Translations under genes and position numbers: made by a program
Part shown: positions 26,395-37,932 of the stretch, in pieces
Layout of the letters: every line of letters begins with the position of its first letter
How positions within the stretch are numbered: position 1 is the first letter of the stretch
NCBI GenBank assembly: GCA_947258565.1
Contig: CAMYJB010000017.1
Span: 9,477-72,706, forward strand
DNA length: 63,230 nucleotides
From: an uncultured Woeseiaceae bacterium
GTDB taxonomy: Bacteria > Pseudomonadota > Gammaproteobacteria > Steroidobacterales > Woeseiaceae
Direction of reading: 5' to 3'
The notes under the pieces: generated by a model
Told to the model about the DNA's origin: nothing
The model's database searches: none
What the model saw: only the letters and a program-made list of their open reading frames with translations

Positions 26395-29354
26395 ACGGCC
26401 GCTTTGTCGATGACGACGAGACCAGACGTCGGGCTGGTCACAATACCCAGCTGGTCCGCGCCGACATCGATCAGCTTTTCCTCGAAGAACGACGCGGGGA
26501 AGAATTCGATTGCCTGCTCGGCTTCCAGCGCTCCGTTTGAGTAATCGTATCGCGCGACAACAGTGCCGCTACTGCCGCCGACCAGGATATACACGTTCCC
26601 CGCCGCAACGTCGGCATTGACGGCAAGCCCGCCGCGTCCGTCTGCGAGTAATGGCGCATTCGTGTCATAGCGAGTCTCGTTGGCCTGGCTGACCAGGTCG
26701 ATGACGCCGCCGTTTGATGTGAAAAGCTCTGGCCCCGCGACATCGGGCTTTCCCTCACCCGCGTCAACGTTGTTCACGTCGAAGAAGGCGCCAACCGATA
26801 GCCCGGTAGGGCCGAGCTCCAGCGATTGCAGGTTGGGCGGAAACAGCGTGTTGAGGCTGTACGGCTGTCCACCTTCGTCGAAGAACACGAAAGGCCCGGA
26901 GTTACCCGGTCCGCCCTGCAGGTCGGAACGGAATACTTCGTCGGCCAGTCTCGTGGCGTTGCTGAATACCGTCAGGCGCTCGAAAGGGCTGCTGGTGGGC
27001 TCACCGAGCGACACGATGACGGTGTCCGGGGCTGTCGACGATGCGCGGAACCTGAGCGCGTGTCTCGGCTCGAGCCCGCCCCCGCTCGACGCTTCGAGGT
27101 CAAACTGCTGCCTCCTCACGACTGCGCGCGTGTTCAGATCGACTGCGACCAGCTCGTCAGTACCTTGAAAGATCGCGTAGAGCAGGTTGCCGTCGGCAGA
27201 CAGCGCAAGATGCCGCGGCTCGGACCCGATAAATATGTAATCTTCGACCGCACCGGTCGCCCGATCGATGAAGACAAGCGAGTTGCCATTGACACCCAGG
27301 CCGCTGGTTGTTACCGCGTAAATCTTGTCGCGCGTAGCGTCGTATACCGCGTCGTCGATCGGACAGGCGTAGTTGGTCAGTGCCTCGCCTTCATCGGTCG
27401 TCAGACGAACGACATCGCACTCGCCCGTCAGCTGAATCTCGATATCGGCGATCGCTACGAAGTGCAGCGTCGTTTCCTCTCGCAGCGCGACAACGTCGCC
27501 GGCGGGAACGATACGTTCGATCCGATCCGGATCGCTCAATCCGAGGTCGTAGGTTGCCAGCGGAACGTATGTGTCGAGTCGAAACACCCTGAGCTCGCCC
27601 GAAGAAATGACCAGCGCAAGATTGTTGCCGGTGTCCAGCGCGCTGGCCGACACGCTCGCAGGATAGGTGCCGACTTTCACCAGCGAGGCGGCGTCAAACG
27701 CGACGTTGCCCTGCAGCACCGTGTTCCCGTAACGCTCGAAACGGCCGCTGAGAACGTTACGAAGTCCGGTCCCCGATGCGACGCCGTTCGCGTCGAGATC
27801 AAGGACCTCGGCACTGCCGAATGACCCGGTGCTTGCTGCGAAGAGCTGCGCGCCGTCGATCGCGAAGACAACGTGGTCCCAGTTGCTTGCATTGTTCGTC
27901 CCGACCGCATCGCGATACGAATTCAGTTGCTGCACACCACCATCGAACAGAGTGATATCCGTATTCGAGAGCGGCAGAAACCGGAATGCCACCGAAATCC
28001 GGTCCGCGTCCACGGGCGAGACCTCCATGTCGACGACGCCGTACGTCGTCGAGAACGTCTCGTCCGACGTAACCTCGAGCAGCGCCCGTTGCTGCAGCGT
28101 GACTGCGTCGTAACTCCGGATTTCCGCGCTGTCGATGAAGCTCACGTAGATCAGCGAGCCGTCGTCCGATACGCGCACGAGGTTCGGTTCGTCCACAAAG
28201 GTGAGCAGCGAACTCACCGTGCCGGCCGTTGCCGAAATCGCCAGTAACGCGCTGGGGTATGCCGGGTCCGCAGCCTTCGTCGACACCAGCAGGCGATCCC
28301 GGACCGGGTCGTATACGACATCATTGTTCTGGACCGCGAAGCGACGCAACGGAACTTCGCTTGCCACATCTCGAAGATCAAGCCCGGAATCACTTCTCAG
28401 AAATCCGTCGAGGACGGCGGTCCAGTCGAAGATACCGAGATCCGTGAACGTGCCGTCGCCTTCCGGGTCGACGCTAGCCACGTTCTGGTTCGTGATTCTG
28501 GCAGCGCTACCGTTCAAGCCGCGGCACGTGAGCGACGCCGTAACGGGCAGGTCGTCGAAGCCCTGGAACGCGATAGCCCCGGAAACGCAGCCGAAGGTGC
28601 CGCCGAACAGCGCACTGTCGTAGAAGAGACTAACGTTTGTGGTCGTGTCTATGCCCGCAGCGCGGCGAGTGGCGGACCTCGTGATCGCGAATTCAGTGAT
28701 GGTCTCGGCCAGGCCGCCCACTTCAACGGTAAGCAATTCGCTGCCTGTTGCCGACATCGACAACACCTCACTTGCCTGCAGTTCAAAATCGAAGATATGG
28801 TCGGCGGTGACATTAACCACCGTGCCGGGATTGGCTCGATCGACCAGCATCACCGCCCCGTTCGTGGTGATCCGGCCCGCGAGCGTCGCCGTCGCGGCAT
28901 CGAGCGAGAACGCTGTCACATCGATGGTCATCGTGCCATCGACGGTCCCGTCCACGAGACTGTCGAAACAGCCGGAGAAGGTAATCGCCAGTTCGTCACC
29001 AGGCGAGATACCGAAACTCGTGTCGTTGTCCAGGAGCACGACGCTCACGTTGCCGGTGTCGCCACAATCCCTCACCCCGAGCCCGTCGCCCGCGAAACGT
29101 ACGACGACGTTGACCGCTGCCTGCGTAAAGGCGAGAGCACCCTCGGCCAAAGACACGGTTGCGCCGAGGATCTCTGCGTTGTCGGCCGCAATCGCGAGAT
29201 TTCCGAATGTCGTATCGCCGCCCGGTGGTGGCGGTGGTGGTGGCGGCGGGGAGGCACCGCCGCCTCCTCCGCCTCCTCCGCCGCAGGCGGCAAGCAATGT
29301 GAGGCATAGTGCGAACAACGTTATGGCGGAACGGAAAGACATACTGTTATTCAT
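26388..29354 (-). CDS. Large lipoprotein with beta-propeller-like repeats
   Basis: A 988-aa lipoprotein. The leader ends in the lipobox LLAAC, followed directly by nine Gly and nine Pro in short homopolymer runs, a flexible spacer from the lipid anchor. Residues about 60-320 include beta-rich segments with a VSVVLLDNDTSFG strand. From about 340 onward there are repeated YVS-, YAI- and LLAISATAGTV-type strands such as LALSADGNLLYAIFQGTDEL and VAVDLNTRAVVRRQQ, typical of seven-bladed propellers in surface proteins. ATG 29354 is chosen because it immediately precedes the leader; the frame extends further upstream. It may bind a ligand or partner at the cell surface; no enzymatic motif is visible. 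Confidence 0.75.
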   Translation of the reverse strand: MNNSMSFRSAITLFALCLTLLAACGGGGGGGGGASPPPPPPPPPGGDTTFGNLAIAADNAEILGATVSLAEGALAFTQAAVNVVVRFAGDGLGVRDCGDTGNVSVVLLDNDTSFGISPGDELAITFSGCFDSLVDGTVDGTMTIDVTAFSLDAATATLAGRITTNGAVMLVDRANPGTVVNVTADHIFDFELQASEVLSMSATGSELLTVEVGGLAETITEFAITRSATRRAAGIDTTTNVSLFYDSALFGGTFGCVSGAIAFQGFDDLPVTASLTCRGLNGSAARITNQNVASVDPEGDGTFTDLGIFDWTAVLDGFLRSDSGLDLRDVASEVPLRRFAVQNNDVVYDPVRDRLLVSTKAADPAYPSALLAISATAGTVSSLLTFVDEPNLVRVSDDGSLIYVSFIDSAEIRSYDAVTLQQRALLEVTSDETFSTTYGVVDMEVSPVDADRISVAFRFLPLSNTDITLFDGGVQQLNSYRDAVGTNNASNWDHVVFAIDGAQLFAASTGSFGSAEVLDLDANGVASGTGLRNVLSGRFERYGNTVLQGNVAFDAASLVKVGTYPASVSASALDTGNNLALVISSGELRVFRLDTYVPLATYDLGLSDPDRIERIVPAGDVVALREETTLHFVAIADIEIQLTGECDVVRLTTDEGEALTNYACPIDDAVYDATRDKIYAVTTSGLGVNGNSLVFIDRATGAVEDYIFIGSEPRHLALSADGNLLYAIFQGTDELVAVDLNTRAVVRRQQFDLEASSGGGLEPRHALRFRASSTAPDTVIVSLGEPTSSPFERLTVFSNATRLADEVFRSDLQGGPGNSGPFVFFDEGGQPYSLNTLFPPNLQSLELGPTGLSVGAFFDVNNVDAGEGKPDVAGPELFTSNGGVIDLVSQANETRYDTNAPLLADGRGGLAVNADVAAGNVYILVGGSSGTVVARYDYSNGALEAEQAIEFFPASFFEEKLIDVGADQLGIVTSPTSGLVVIDKAAVQ

Positions 29355-29472
29355 GTAGCAATGACCCTGAGCCGATATATCCGAGGCGAATGATCGGTGG
29401 AATGTAGCGTATTGTTTGGGCGATGGCGACCACACGCGTACACTCCAGAGGAGTCGAACAGGACGCAGTATT

Positions 29473-31106
<1,634 letters not shown>

Positions 31107-31110
<4 letters not shown>

Positions 31111-32558
31111 TGACCACGCCACCCGTACAACACGCGATGCGCATCATGCGTTGGATTGCAACGGTGATCGGCGTATTGCTGTTGACCATCTACTTCGGCT
31201 GGGCTTTCGAATCGCGCAATATGCTCCAGCTTGGTCCGGAGCACGGAATTCGGCTCGAGCACGAGTTTCGCGCCAGACAGGAAGACGAGACCGACTGGCC
31301 GGGCTATCTCGCTATCGAGGAGCGCCTCGCCGCGGAGATCGCAGAGAAAATCATCGACAGCGACAGGCCGGACAGCCTCGTCGATCGTTATTCGACAGGC
31401 AGCCTGAGTAGTCCGCTGCGTTACCCGGCGGACTGGAATCGTTCCTTCCAGATCACGGTGCCATCGGCGCGTGGCGTGGCCGTCCTGTTGCACGGACTCT
31501 CCGACTCACCCTATTCGATGCTGGCCACCGCACAAACGCTGGCCGGCGCGGGATTCAATGTCGTTGTACCGCGGATGCCGGGCCATGGATTCGCGGTCGG
31601 CGGATTGCTGCAGGCTCGCTGGGAGGACTGGACGGCCGCGGTGCGAATTGCGCTGCGCCATGCGGCGGGCCTTGCGGGGGCGAACCAGTTTCTGGTGATC
31701 GCGGGCTACTCCAACGGCGGGTTACTGGCGATCGACTATGCGCTCGACTGCGACGAACCGGGGGACGCGCCCTGCCCCGATGGCATCGTGCTGATGTCGC
31801 CGGCGATCGCCGTTTCATCGGCCGCCATCGTCACCAACCTGCACCCGGTTCTCTCCTGGATGCCGTATTTCGAACAGTTCCAGTGGCTCTCCATCCTGCC
31901 GGAGATCGACCCGTTCAAGTTCACGTCATTTCCAAAACGGGCCGCGTGGGAGATCTACCGCGTCTCGCGGCGCACCCACAAGCGACTCGCAAACCCGGCG
32001 GAAGCCGCCAGGTTGCCACCAATCCTGACGTTCCAGTCGGTCGTAGACAACACGGTGACCGCGCGGGCCATCGTGACGCTGCTGTACGACCGGCTCACTG
32101 CCGAAGACAGCAAGCTCGTGGTCTACGACATCAATCGCAGCAGCACCGCACAGCACCTCATGAGAGCGCAACTGCGCGATGTGGTGGAGTACTTGGAGAC
32201 GATGGCGCCGATCGATTTTGCGGTAACCGTGCTGAGAAACAGGGATCCTTCAACGAACGAACTCGACGCTTACACCCTGGCTGCCGGCGAAACCCGGTTT
32301 ATGGTCCAACCCACAGACCTGGCGTGGCCGCCCGGTATCTACTCTCTGTCCCACATTGCGATACCGTTTCGCCCGGACGACGTCGTGTATGGCGATGGCA
32401 CCGCCAACAATGGCGATTACCTCAAGCTTGGTGCGCTGGCGCCGCGTGGCGAGGCGGGCGTGCTAATGCTCACCTCCGACTTCTTCCTGCGTGCCCGCCA
32501 CAACCCGTTCTATGCCTTCCAGGCGCAAGCTCTGACGGAGTGGATCGAGACGTTGTAA
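31107..32558 (+). CDS. Membrane-anchored alpha/beta hydrolase
   Basis: A 483-aa hydrolase with an N-terminal membrane helix ([19 protein letters not shown]). The alpha/beta hydrolase domain spans about 110-440: [16 protein letters not shown] holds the oxyanion strand, GYSNGG the nucleophile Ser, and SLSHIAIPF probably the catalytic His. These resemble lysophospholipase or carboxylesterase types; the substrate is unknown. Its ATG overlaps the DUF885 stop (ATGATGA), so the two are translationally coupled. A second ATG follows immediately at 31110. Confidence 0.8.
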
Positions 32559-32589
32559 GCACCGCTGCCAGGGCGGCAGGGATTAGCGG

Positions 32590-33306
32590 CTAGCGCTTGA
32601 GCCGATAGCTCACGTTATTCTGCTTGACGACGATAAGGTTGCGCTTCCTGAGTTCGTCAATGATGGCGTCGAGTTCGGACTGGTCGAGTTTCTTCGTGAA
32701 CAGCGTGTTGATCGTGTTCTGCAGGGTTTTCACCTTGCGCGGCCTCGAATGGCCTCGCTGGCGCAGGTTCTTCACGATGGCGTCGATCTGCTCTTCACGG
32801 CTCGTGGTGTCGGGAATGCGCAGATCGGGTATCTCGGCCAGGTCTTTTTCGCGCTTCACGCGAATCTGCTTGCTCTTTAAATGCCGGATCAGCGGATCGA
32901 AGCCCCGGTCCCTGCTGATGATGTGGAACTGTGCGGACGGTTCTTTCGCCGCCAGCTCGCCGATGTAATACGCGATATGGAAATCCAGCGCGTTCGGACC
33001 ACTGCCCGCGATTTCGACGTACGTGGCCTGCTCGCCCAGCGCCTGCATGGCGACGACGAAATGCCGCGGGAATTTCGTCTGGTTTGCACCGATGAACACG
33101 AGCACCCGGAACGGGTGTTCCTTGAGAATCTCGAGGTTCTTTGGCTGCACGTTCTCGAAGTCGACCAGCACGTACTTCACTCCGGCTGACTTACCGGCGG
33201 GCGCCGCCGGTTGATCCCCGCCCGTGCTCCGGCCGGGTTGTTCGCTCGCCTTCCTGCTGCTCTTCTGACCCGCTTTCTTGCTGGTTTTCTTGCGCTTTTT
33301 CGTCAC
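32590..33306 (-). CDS. NYN/PIN-like domain protein, putative RNase
   Basis: A 238-aa cytosolic protein. A Lys/Arg/Ser-rich N-terminus (about 1-40) precedes a PIN/NYN-type domain: KYVLVDFENVQPKN carries the first acidic residues, PNALDFHIAYYIGEL the central Asp, and IISRDRGFDPLIRHL the last acidic cluster. This matches metal-dependent ribonucleases. The C-terminal 60 residues form a helical domain (LDQSELDAIIDELRKRNLIV). Start is GTG 33306. It is in the same direction as, and 62 bp downstream of, the DUF2779 nuclease, suggesting joint nucleic-acid work. Confidence 0.8.
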   Translation of the reverse strand: MTKKRKKTSKKAGQKSSRKASEQPGRSTGGDQPAAPAGKSAGVKYVLVDFENVQPKNLEILKEHPFRVLVFIGANQTKFPRHFVVAMQALGEQATYVEIAGSGPNALDFHIAYYIGELAAKEPSAQFHIISRDRGFDPLIRHLKSKQIRVKREKDLAEIPDLRIPDTTSREEQIDAIVKNLRQRGHSRPRKVKTLQNTINTLFTKKLDQSELDAIIDELRKRNLIVVKQNNVSYRLKR

Positions 33307-33368
33307 GGCTTATCCGACCCGTTGAAAATCTCGTCACGATACGCGAAATAGCGGTGGATTGTGTAAAT

Positions 33369-34835
33369 TCAATGCGTGAAGAAGCGCACGATCTCGACCA
33401 TGGCTTCGGTATCGAAGCGGCAGTAACGCCGCAACTGTTCCTCGAGTTCGGTTTCGCGCTCCGGAAGGATGCCCGGCTGTATCGCCTCGATGAAGCCGTC
33501 GGATGCGGCGGTCCCTTCGCTGATGCCCTCGAGTTTGCCGTAGTCCATGTCGGGATTGATCGTCGGCATCACCGCCTTGATCGACCAGGAGCCGAGCATC
33601 TTCGGATGGTAGTAGTTTTGCTTTACGACGGGGTGCAGGTCGTACAGGCGATCGGTGATCTTCGAGAGCGGCGCCGTGAGATCCGGATAGAGTTCGATCA
33701 GGTTGTTGAGGATGCCCTCTTCGTAACGCGTCCACATGAGTACCGGGCCCTGGTCGCCCAGGCACTCGATCAGGTCCAGCGTCAGCGCCCGCATGGGCGG
33801 ATCGCCCGAGAGGTCGAGGAATTCGCGGTGCCGGTAATGCCCCGGAGTCTCTTCGATGTGGCAGGACCACTGAATTGCCAGCGGGCTGTATGGTCGCGTC
33901 CCGGCCCAGAACGGTACCGCCGGCGCGATCGTTTCGAAGTCGAGGTAGTAGCGCGGATACGGCAGTGCCTCGAGCGCCAGGCGCGCGCCTTCCAGTATCT
34001 CCGGCTGTGCGCGGCAGGTGACCCGGTGTATGCGCTGCTGCGTCTCGGCAGTGATGCTCTCCGCGGGCACGTCGCAGATATCGCGGTAGCCGAGCGCGAC
34101 GTACTCGGCCAGTTTCGCCTTGCTGCCGCCGAGGCCGGATACCGGATATTCGGTGTCTGTCGGCCAGCAGTGCCTGATGAACTGGCAGTCGTACGGGCTG
34201 CTGCAGTGCACCCCGACATTGACGTCGGGCCGAGGTCCTGTCACCGCGTCACGAGCGCGGCCGACGAGATCGACAACCTCAGGCTCGAGCGTACGCACCT
34301 CGTCCGTCACATCGTGTTCGATCAGCAGCCCGTCGTAATCGCCATTTCCCGGGTACACGAAGCGGTTATTAATGTGTGCCAGCGAGACCCGTGTGACGTT
34401 GATACCCGAGTGGCGCAGCACCCAGTCCTGGATTGCGCAGTCCAGTACGTGGTATTCCTTGACGGACGTCGACGCCTTTATCTCGATGATGCGCCAGCCA
34501 CCCGCATCGGGCATCAGCACATCGACCCGCACCAGAACACCCTCGTAGCGAAATGTCGCCTCGAATATCGGAAAGTCGGCGCCGCCCTCGATGAGTTCGC
34601 GCGTCTTGTTGAGCAACAGGCCGATGCGCTTGTCGAACGTGATCTCGACCGAGGCGGGCGTGCCGTAGAGTCGTTGCGAAATTTCGCCGACGTGATGACC
34701 CGTCGCCCAGAGCGACTCGGTCTGCGCGGAGATCTCGCCGAGCTCCGGATGGCTCTTTTCGAGATGTACGCGTTTGAGGCACTGCCACGCCGAAATCAGG
34801 CGGGATTTGGAGAGAAAGGGTCGGCGGGAAGCCAT
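33369..34835 (-). CDS. DUF2779 protein: Cas4-like nuclease plus DEDD exonuclease-like domain
   Basis: A 488-aa protein. The N-terminal half is a PD-(D/E)XK nuclease of Cas4/RecB type: Asp105 in RVDVLM, Glu118-x-Lys120 in IIEIKAS, and four Cys (C19, C211, C217, C223) placed like the 4Fe-4S cluster of Cas4. The C-terminal half begins at YYLDFETI, a DEDD-type motif I, and ends with RRYCRFDTEAMVEIV, the expected last acidic helix, so it resembles an RNase H-fold 3'-5' exonuclease. No CRISPR array or cas1/cas2 is nearby, so a repair or RNA/DNA processing role is more likely. The neighbouring gene is a putative NYN RNase. Confidence 0.82.
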   Translation of the reverse strand: MASRRPFLSKSRLISAWQCLKRVHLEKSHPELGEISAQTESLWATGHHVGEISQRLYGTPASVEITFDKRIGLLLNKTRELIEGGADFPIFEATFRYEGVLVRVDVLMPDAGGWRIIEIKASTSVKEYHVLDCAIQDWVLRHSGINVTRVSLAHINNRFVYPGNGDYDGLLIEHDVTDEVRTLEPEVVDLVGRARDAVTGPRPDVNVGVHCSSPYDCQFIRHCWPTDTEYPVSGLGGSKAKLAEYVALGYRDICDVPAESITAETQQRIHRVTCRAQPEILEGARLALEALPYPRYYLDFETIAPAVPFWAGTRPYSPLAIQWSCHIEETPGHYRHREFLDLSGDPPMRALTLDLIECLGDQGPVLMWTRYEEGILNNLIELYPDLTAPLSKITDRLYDLHPVVKQNYYHPKMLGSWSIKAVMPTINPDMDYGKLEGISEGTAASDGFIEAIQPGILPERETELEEQLRRYCRFDTEAMVEIVRFFTH

Positions 34836-34922
34836 CGCCGCAGTCTACACGATGAAAATGGTGTTGTTTATCTGCAACGAATAACCAGACGACGTGGCTC
34901 CCGGACGCGTGGCAAAGCACTT

Positions 34923-34951
34923 ATTTGACCGGGCCGATCATTTAGTCAAAT
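34923..34951. promoter_or_regulatory. Inverted repeat upstream of barrel gene
   Basis: The arms atttgac (34923-34929) and gtcaaat (34945-34951) are perfect reverse complements separated by 15 bp, about 75 bp before the outer-membrane barrel start. This geometry suits a dimeric regulator. No matching second site was found. Confidence 0.35.
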
Positions 34952-35027
34952 CTGTGAACCGAAGCACAATGCGGGTGTCACAGCTCGTTAGCATGCGAGT
35001 TTCTTGGGCAAAGCGAAGGAGAACGTC

Positions 35028-35597
35028 ATGTTGCGTTCATCACTACTCATTACGCTCCTCGCGTTCTCGGCCTCGGCCGGGGCGCAGGGTTTTGACTACA
35101 ACTGGCTGGGGTTCGGCTACGGCATGATCGATTTCGACGATATCAACGTCGACGGTGATGCCCTGGGTATCGACGGATCGTTCGCCTTTCACGAGGATTT
35201 CCACGCGTTCGCATCGTATGCGTCAGCGGACCTCGACTTCGGCGTCGACGCCACGACTTTCGACATCGGCGTTGGCTACAACACGGAATTGTCGAACGTC
35301 GTCGATGCCTATGCGCGACTTTCGTACGAGTATGTCGAAATCGACGTCCCGGCATTCGGAAGCGACGACGACAATGGTTTCGGCTTCGCGGTCGGCATGC
35401 GTTTCGCTGCGACCGAACAGCTCGAACTGGAAGGTGCCATCGAGTACGTCGACCTCAACGACAGCGGTGACGATACTGCGCTCGTTCTCGGCGGCCTGTA
35501 CAACTTCACGCCGGCGTTTTCCGCCGGCCTGTTCGGCGAATGGGGCGACGATGTCACGACGTATACGCTCCTCGGCCGCTTCTATTGGGGACAGTGA
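35028..35597 (+). CDS. Outer-membrane beta-barrel protein
   Basis: A 189-aa protein with a Sec leader (MLRSSLLITLLAFSASAGA). The mature part alternates short strands with acidic turns (FHAFASYASADLDF, VDAYARLSYEYVEIDV, LVLGGLYNFTPAF) and ends in an aromatic-containing strand (YTLLGRFYWGQ). An eight-stranded OmpA/OmpW-like barrel is plausible for this size. The ATG at 35028 has AAGGAGAA upstream; the frame extends only eight codons more. A strong terminator follows. Confidence 0.75.
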   Translation: MLRSSLLITLLAFSASAGAQGFDYNWLGFGYGMIDFDDINVDGDALGIDGSFAFHEDFHAFASYASADLDFGVDATTFDIGVGYNTELSNVVDAYARLSYEYVEIDVPAFGSDDDNGFGFAVGMRFAATEQLELEGAIEYVDLNDSGDDTALVLGGLYNFTPAFSAGLFGEWGDDVTTYTLLGRFYWGQ

Positions 35598-35620
35598 CTA
35601 AAAGTGCCAGTCGTTGCGAA

Positions 35621-35648
35621 AGCCCCGCCCTGCGCGGGGCTTTTTTTT
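35621..35648 (+). terminator. Rho-independent terminator
   Basis: An 8-bp stem, agccccgc (35621-35628) with gcggggct (35634-35641), has a 5-nt loop and a run of eight T. It ends the barrel gene. The same hairpin recurs at 37933 without the long T run. Confidence 0.88.
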
Positions 35649-35716
35649 GCCCCGCACCCGCGAAATGCGGCTTCTTTGTATTGCCGTGATCGGTCGGTGC
35701 GTCTATATGTAGGGGT

Positions 35717-37900
35717 ATGAGGCTGCTAACAGAGCTCAAGCGGCGAAACGTGTTCCGCATGGCGGCACTCTACATCGTCGCCGCCTGGCTCATCATGCAG
35801 GTAGCGGAAGTCCTGGTTTCCCTCGGCAATCTCCCGGACTGGGTTGGACCCGCTATCCTCGCCGTCCTGGCCATCGGATTTCCAATAGCGCTTGTCTTTT
35901 CCTGGGTCTACGAGATAACCCCGGATGGCATCACACTCGAAAAGAACATTGAGGCCGGTGCGTCTGTTACTCACATTACCGGCCGGCGAATGGACTTCGT
36001 TGTCATTGCGCTGCTCTCGGCAGCTCTGCTCGTTTTTGCCTGGGACAAGTGGGGCCTGCCCGAGCCACCGGCGCGCTCAATCGCTGTACTGCCGTTCGAA
36101 AACCAGAGCCCCGGCAGCGAGGATGTGGAATTCCTGGCGGCCGGTATTCAGGACGGATTGCTCACCAGGCTGTCCCAGATCGGCTCGCTGAAAGTCATCT
36201 CGCGCACCTCTTCGGAGCGTTACAGGGGCTCGTCGAAAAGCATAAAGCAGATTGCTGCGGAGCTGGGTGTACGCGCCCTGGTAGAGGGCGCCGTGCAGCG
36301 ATCGGGCAACGAGATTCGTGTGAATGTCCAGCTCATCGACGCACAGTCCGACGAGCATATCTGGGCTGACCTGTTTGATCGCAACCTGACGGCATCCAAC
36401 ATCTTCGCGCTGCAGACCGAGATCGTCGAATCCATCGCGAGGCAACTGGATGCAAAACTTGCGCCGACGGGTCGTGACAATTCACTGCAAATGCCGACGG
36501 AGAACCTGCACGCGTATACGGAATACCTCCGCGGCATGAAAAATGCCGATATTGAGTCCGTTGATTCATTGAACGCGGCAATAGAGAACTTCAAGAAAGC
36601 AGCGGAACTCGATCCTGATTTCGCCCTGGCTTACGTTGGCCTCGCCGATGCCTACCTGACATTAGGTGCATACTTTCATGGCGGATTGAAGGTCGACGAA
36701 AGCGTTGCGCTTGCAGAGCCGCCGCTTATGCATGCGCTCAAACTGGAAAGGACTCTGGTCGAAGCGCAGGCGAGCCTGGGCATGCTTCGGCAGCAACAAG
36801 GCGACTGGCAGGCTGCTGAGGGCGCCTATGACAAGGCGATCGCACTGCGACCGAATTACGCCCGGGTATTCAGGCTCTACGGACGCCTGCGATGGCGGCA
36901 AGGCAGGAAAGACGAAGCGTTACAGTTCATGCACCAGGCCCTGCGCCTTGATCCGTACTCTGCGCCGATCAATTTCGACGTTGCACGACTGGACGAGGAG
37001 CTGGGTCGATTCGACGAAGCGCTGGCGCGCTACCTTCGCATCATCGAAATCGAACCCAGCCATGCATTTGCCCATGTCTATATTGCGGCAATTCATTATC
37101 TCGTATACGGCCGCGCCGACGAATCACTGGTCTGGTACGGAAAAGCGGCCGAAAATGACCCATCGAGTCCCAGCCTGCAGGCAGCGCAAGCTACCGCATA
37201 CCTCGAACTCGGCGATTATGACGGTGCGAGAATGTGGGTCAATCGGGGTCTTGAACTGGGGCGAGACACATTCTGGGCACTGTGGAGCAGCGCTCTGCTC
37301 AACCTTTACTCCGGCGATAACGAGGCGGCAATCAGGGACGCCCGGAGCCTGCTCGAAATTCACCCGAGGAACTGGGGCGCGCTGCGAATTCTGCGCGACG
37401 CGGACCTCGAAGCAGGACGCCTCGAGGCTGCCCGTTCACGCTACGCGAGACTGTTTCGTGAATTACTCGACCCCGAACTGCCCGAGGTCAACGACCGGAA
37501 TTACTTCGTCGCAATTGATTTCGCTCTCGTACTCCTCCTGGCGGGAGAAGAAGAGCGTGCAAACGACATTCTCGAAGGCGCCCTCGCGGTTATCGACACG
37601 AAACCACGCCTGGGCACCGGTGGTTACTGGGTGAACGACGTCAGGATCTATGCGATTCAGCGGCGTCCCGAAATGGCATTGGAGGCATTGCGGGAGGCCG
37701 TCGAATCCGGCTGGCGCCTGCATACCTGGTACTACCTGGATATGGACCCCAATCTCGAGTCGATCCGCGGCACGCCAGAATTTGCCCAACTCGACGCGTT
37801 CGTCAAGGCAGACCTGGAAAAACAGGCAGAGCGCGTCAGGGAACTCAAGGCAAGCGGTGAGCTTGTATCGCCGGAACCTGTTGGGCCGGCCCTCGAGTAA
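35717..37900 (+). CDS. TolB/TPR membrane protein of transcription-regulator-like family
   Basis: A 727-aa protein. The N-terminal segment MRLLTELKRRNVFRMAALYI leads into two membrane helices (about 10-60) and a third near 95-115. Residues about 120-240 match the FlgO/TolB-like N-terminal fold (RSIAVLPFENQSPG, LKVISRTS, VRALVEGAVQRSGNEIRVNV). From about 265 there are about ten TPR-like repeats (FALAYVGLADAYLTLG, EALARYLRIIEIEPSH). Similar proteins in marine gammaproteobacteria usually have a DNA-binding or cyclase domain in front; this one has none. TPRs face the periplasm if the topology follows three helices. It is flanked by identical hairpins. Confidence 0.78.
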   Translation: MRLLTELKRRNVFRMAALYIVAAWLIMQVAEVLVSLGNLPDWVGPAILAVLAIGFPIALVFSWVYEITPDGITLEKNIEAGASVTHITGRRMDFVVIALLSAALLVFAWDKWGLPEPPARSIAVLPFENQSPGSEDVEFLAAGIQDGLLTRLSQIGSLKVISRTSSERYRGSSKSIKQIAAELGVRALVEGAVQRSGNEIRVNVQLIDAQSDEHIWADLFDRNLTASNIFALQTEIVESIARQLDAKLAPTGRDNSLQMPTENLHAYTEYLRGMKNADIESVDSLNAAIENFKKAAELDPDFALAYVGLADAYLTLGAYFHGGLKVDESVALAEPPLMHALKLERTLVEAQASLGMLRQQQGDWQAAEGAYDKAIALRPNYARVFRLYGRLRWRQGRKDEALQFMHQALRLDPYSAPINFDVARLDEELGRFDEALARYLRIIEIEPSHAFAHVYIAAIHYLVYGRADESLVWYGKAAENDPSSPSLQAAQATAYLELGDYDGARMWVNRGLELGRDTFWALWSSALLNLYSGDNEAAIRDARSLLEIHPRNWGALRILRDADLEAGRLEAARSRYARLFRELLDPELPEVNDRNYFVAIDFALVLLLAGEEERANDILEGALAVIDTKPRLGTGGYWVNDVRIYAIQRRPEMALEALREAVESGWRLHTWYYLDMDPNLESIRGTPEFAQLDAFVKADLEKQAERVRELKASGELVSPEPVGPALE

Positions 37901-37932
37901 CGCTCCCGTATGCCGCTGCCGGCTGGGCGGTC

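Noticed and set aside
26826..27824. Long open frame (332 codons) on the plus strand within the propeller lipoprotein gene
   Set aside because: It is antisense to a real, signal-bearing gene; Arg/Gln-rich shadow typical of high-GC DNA.
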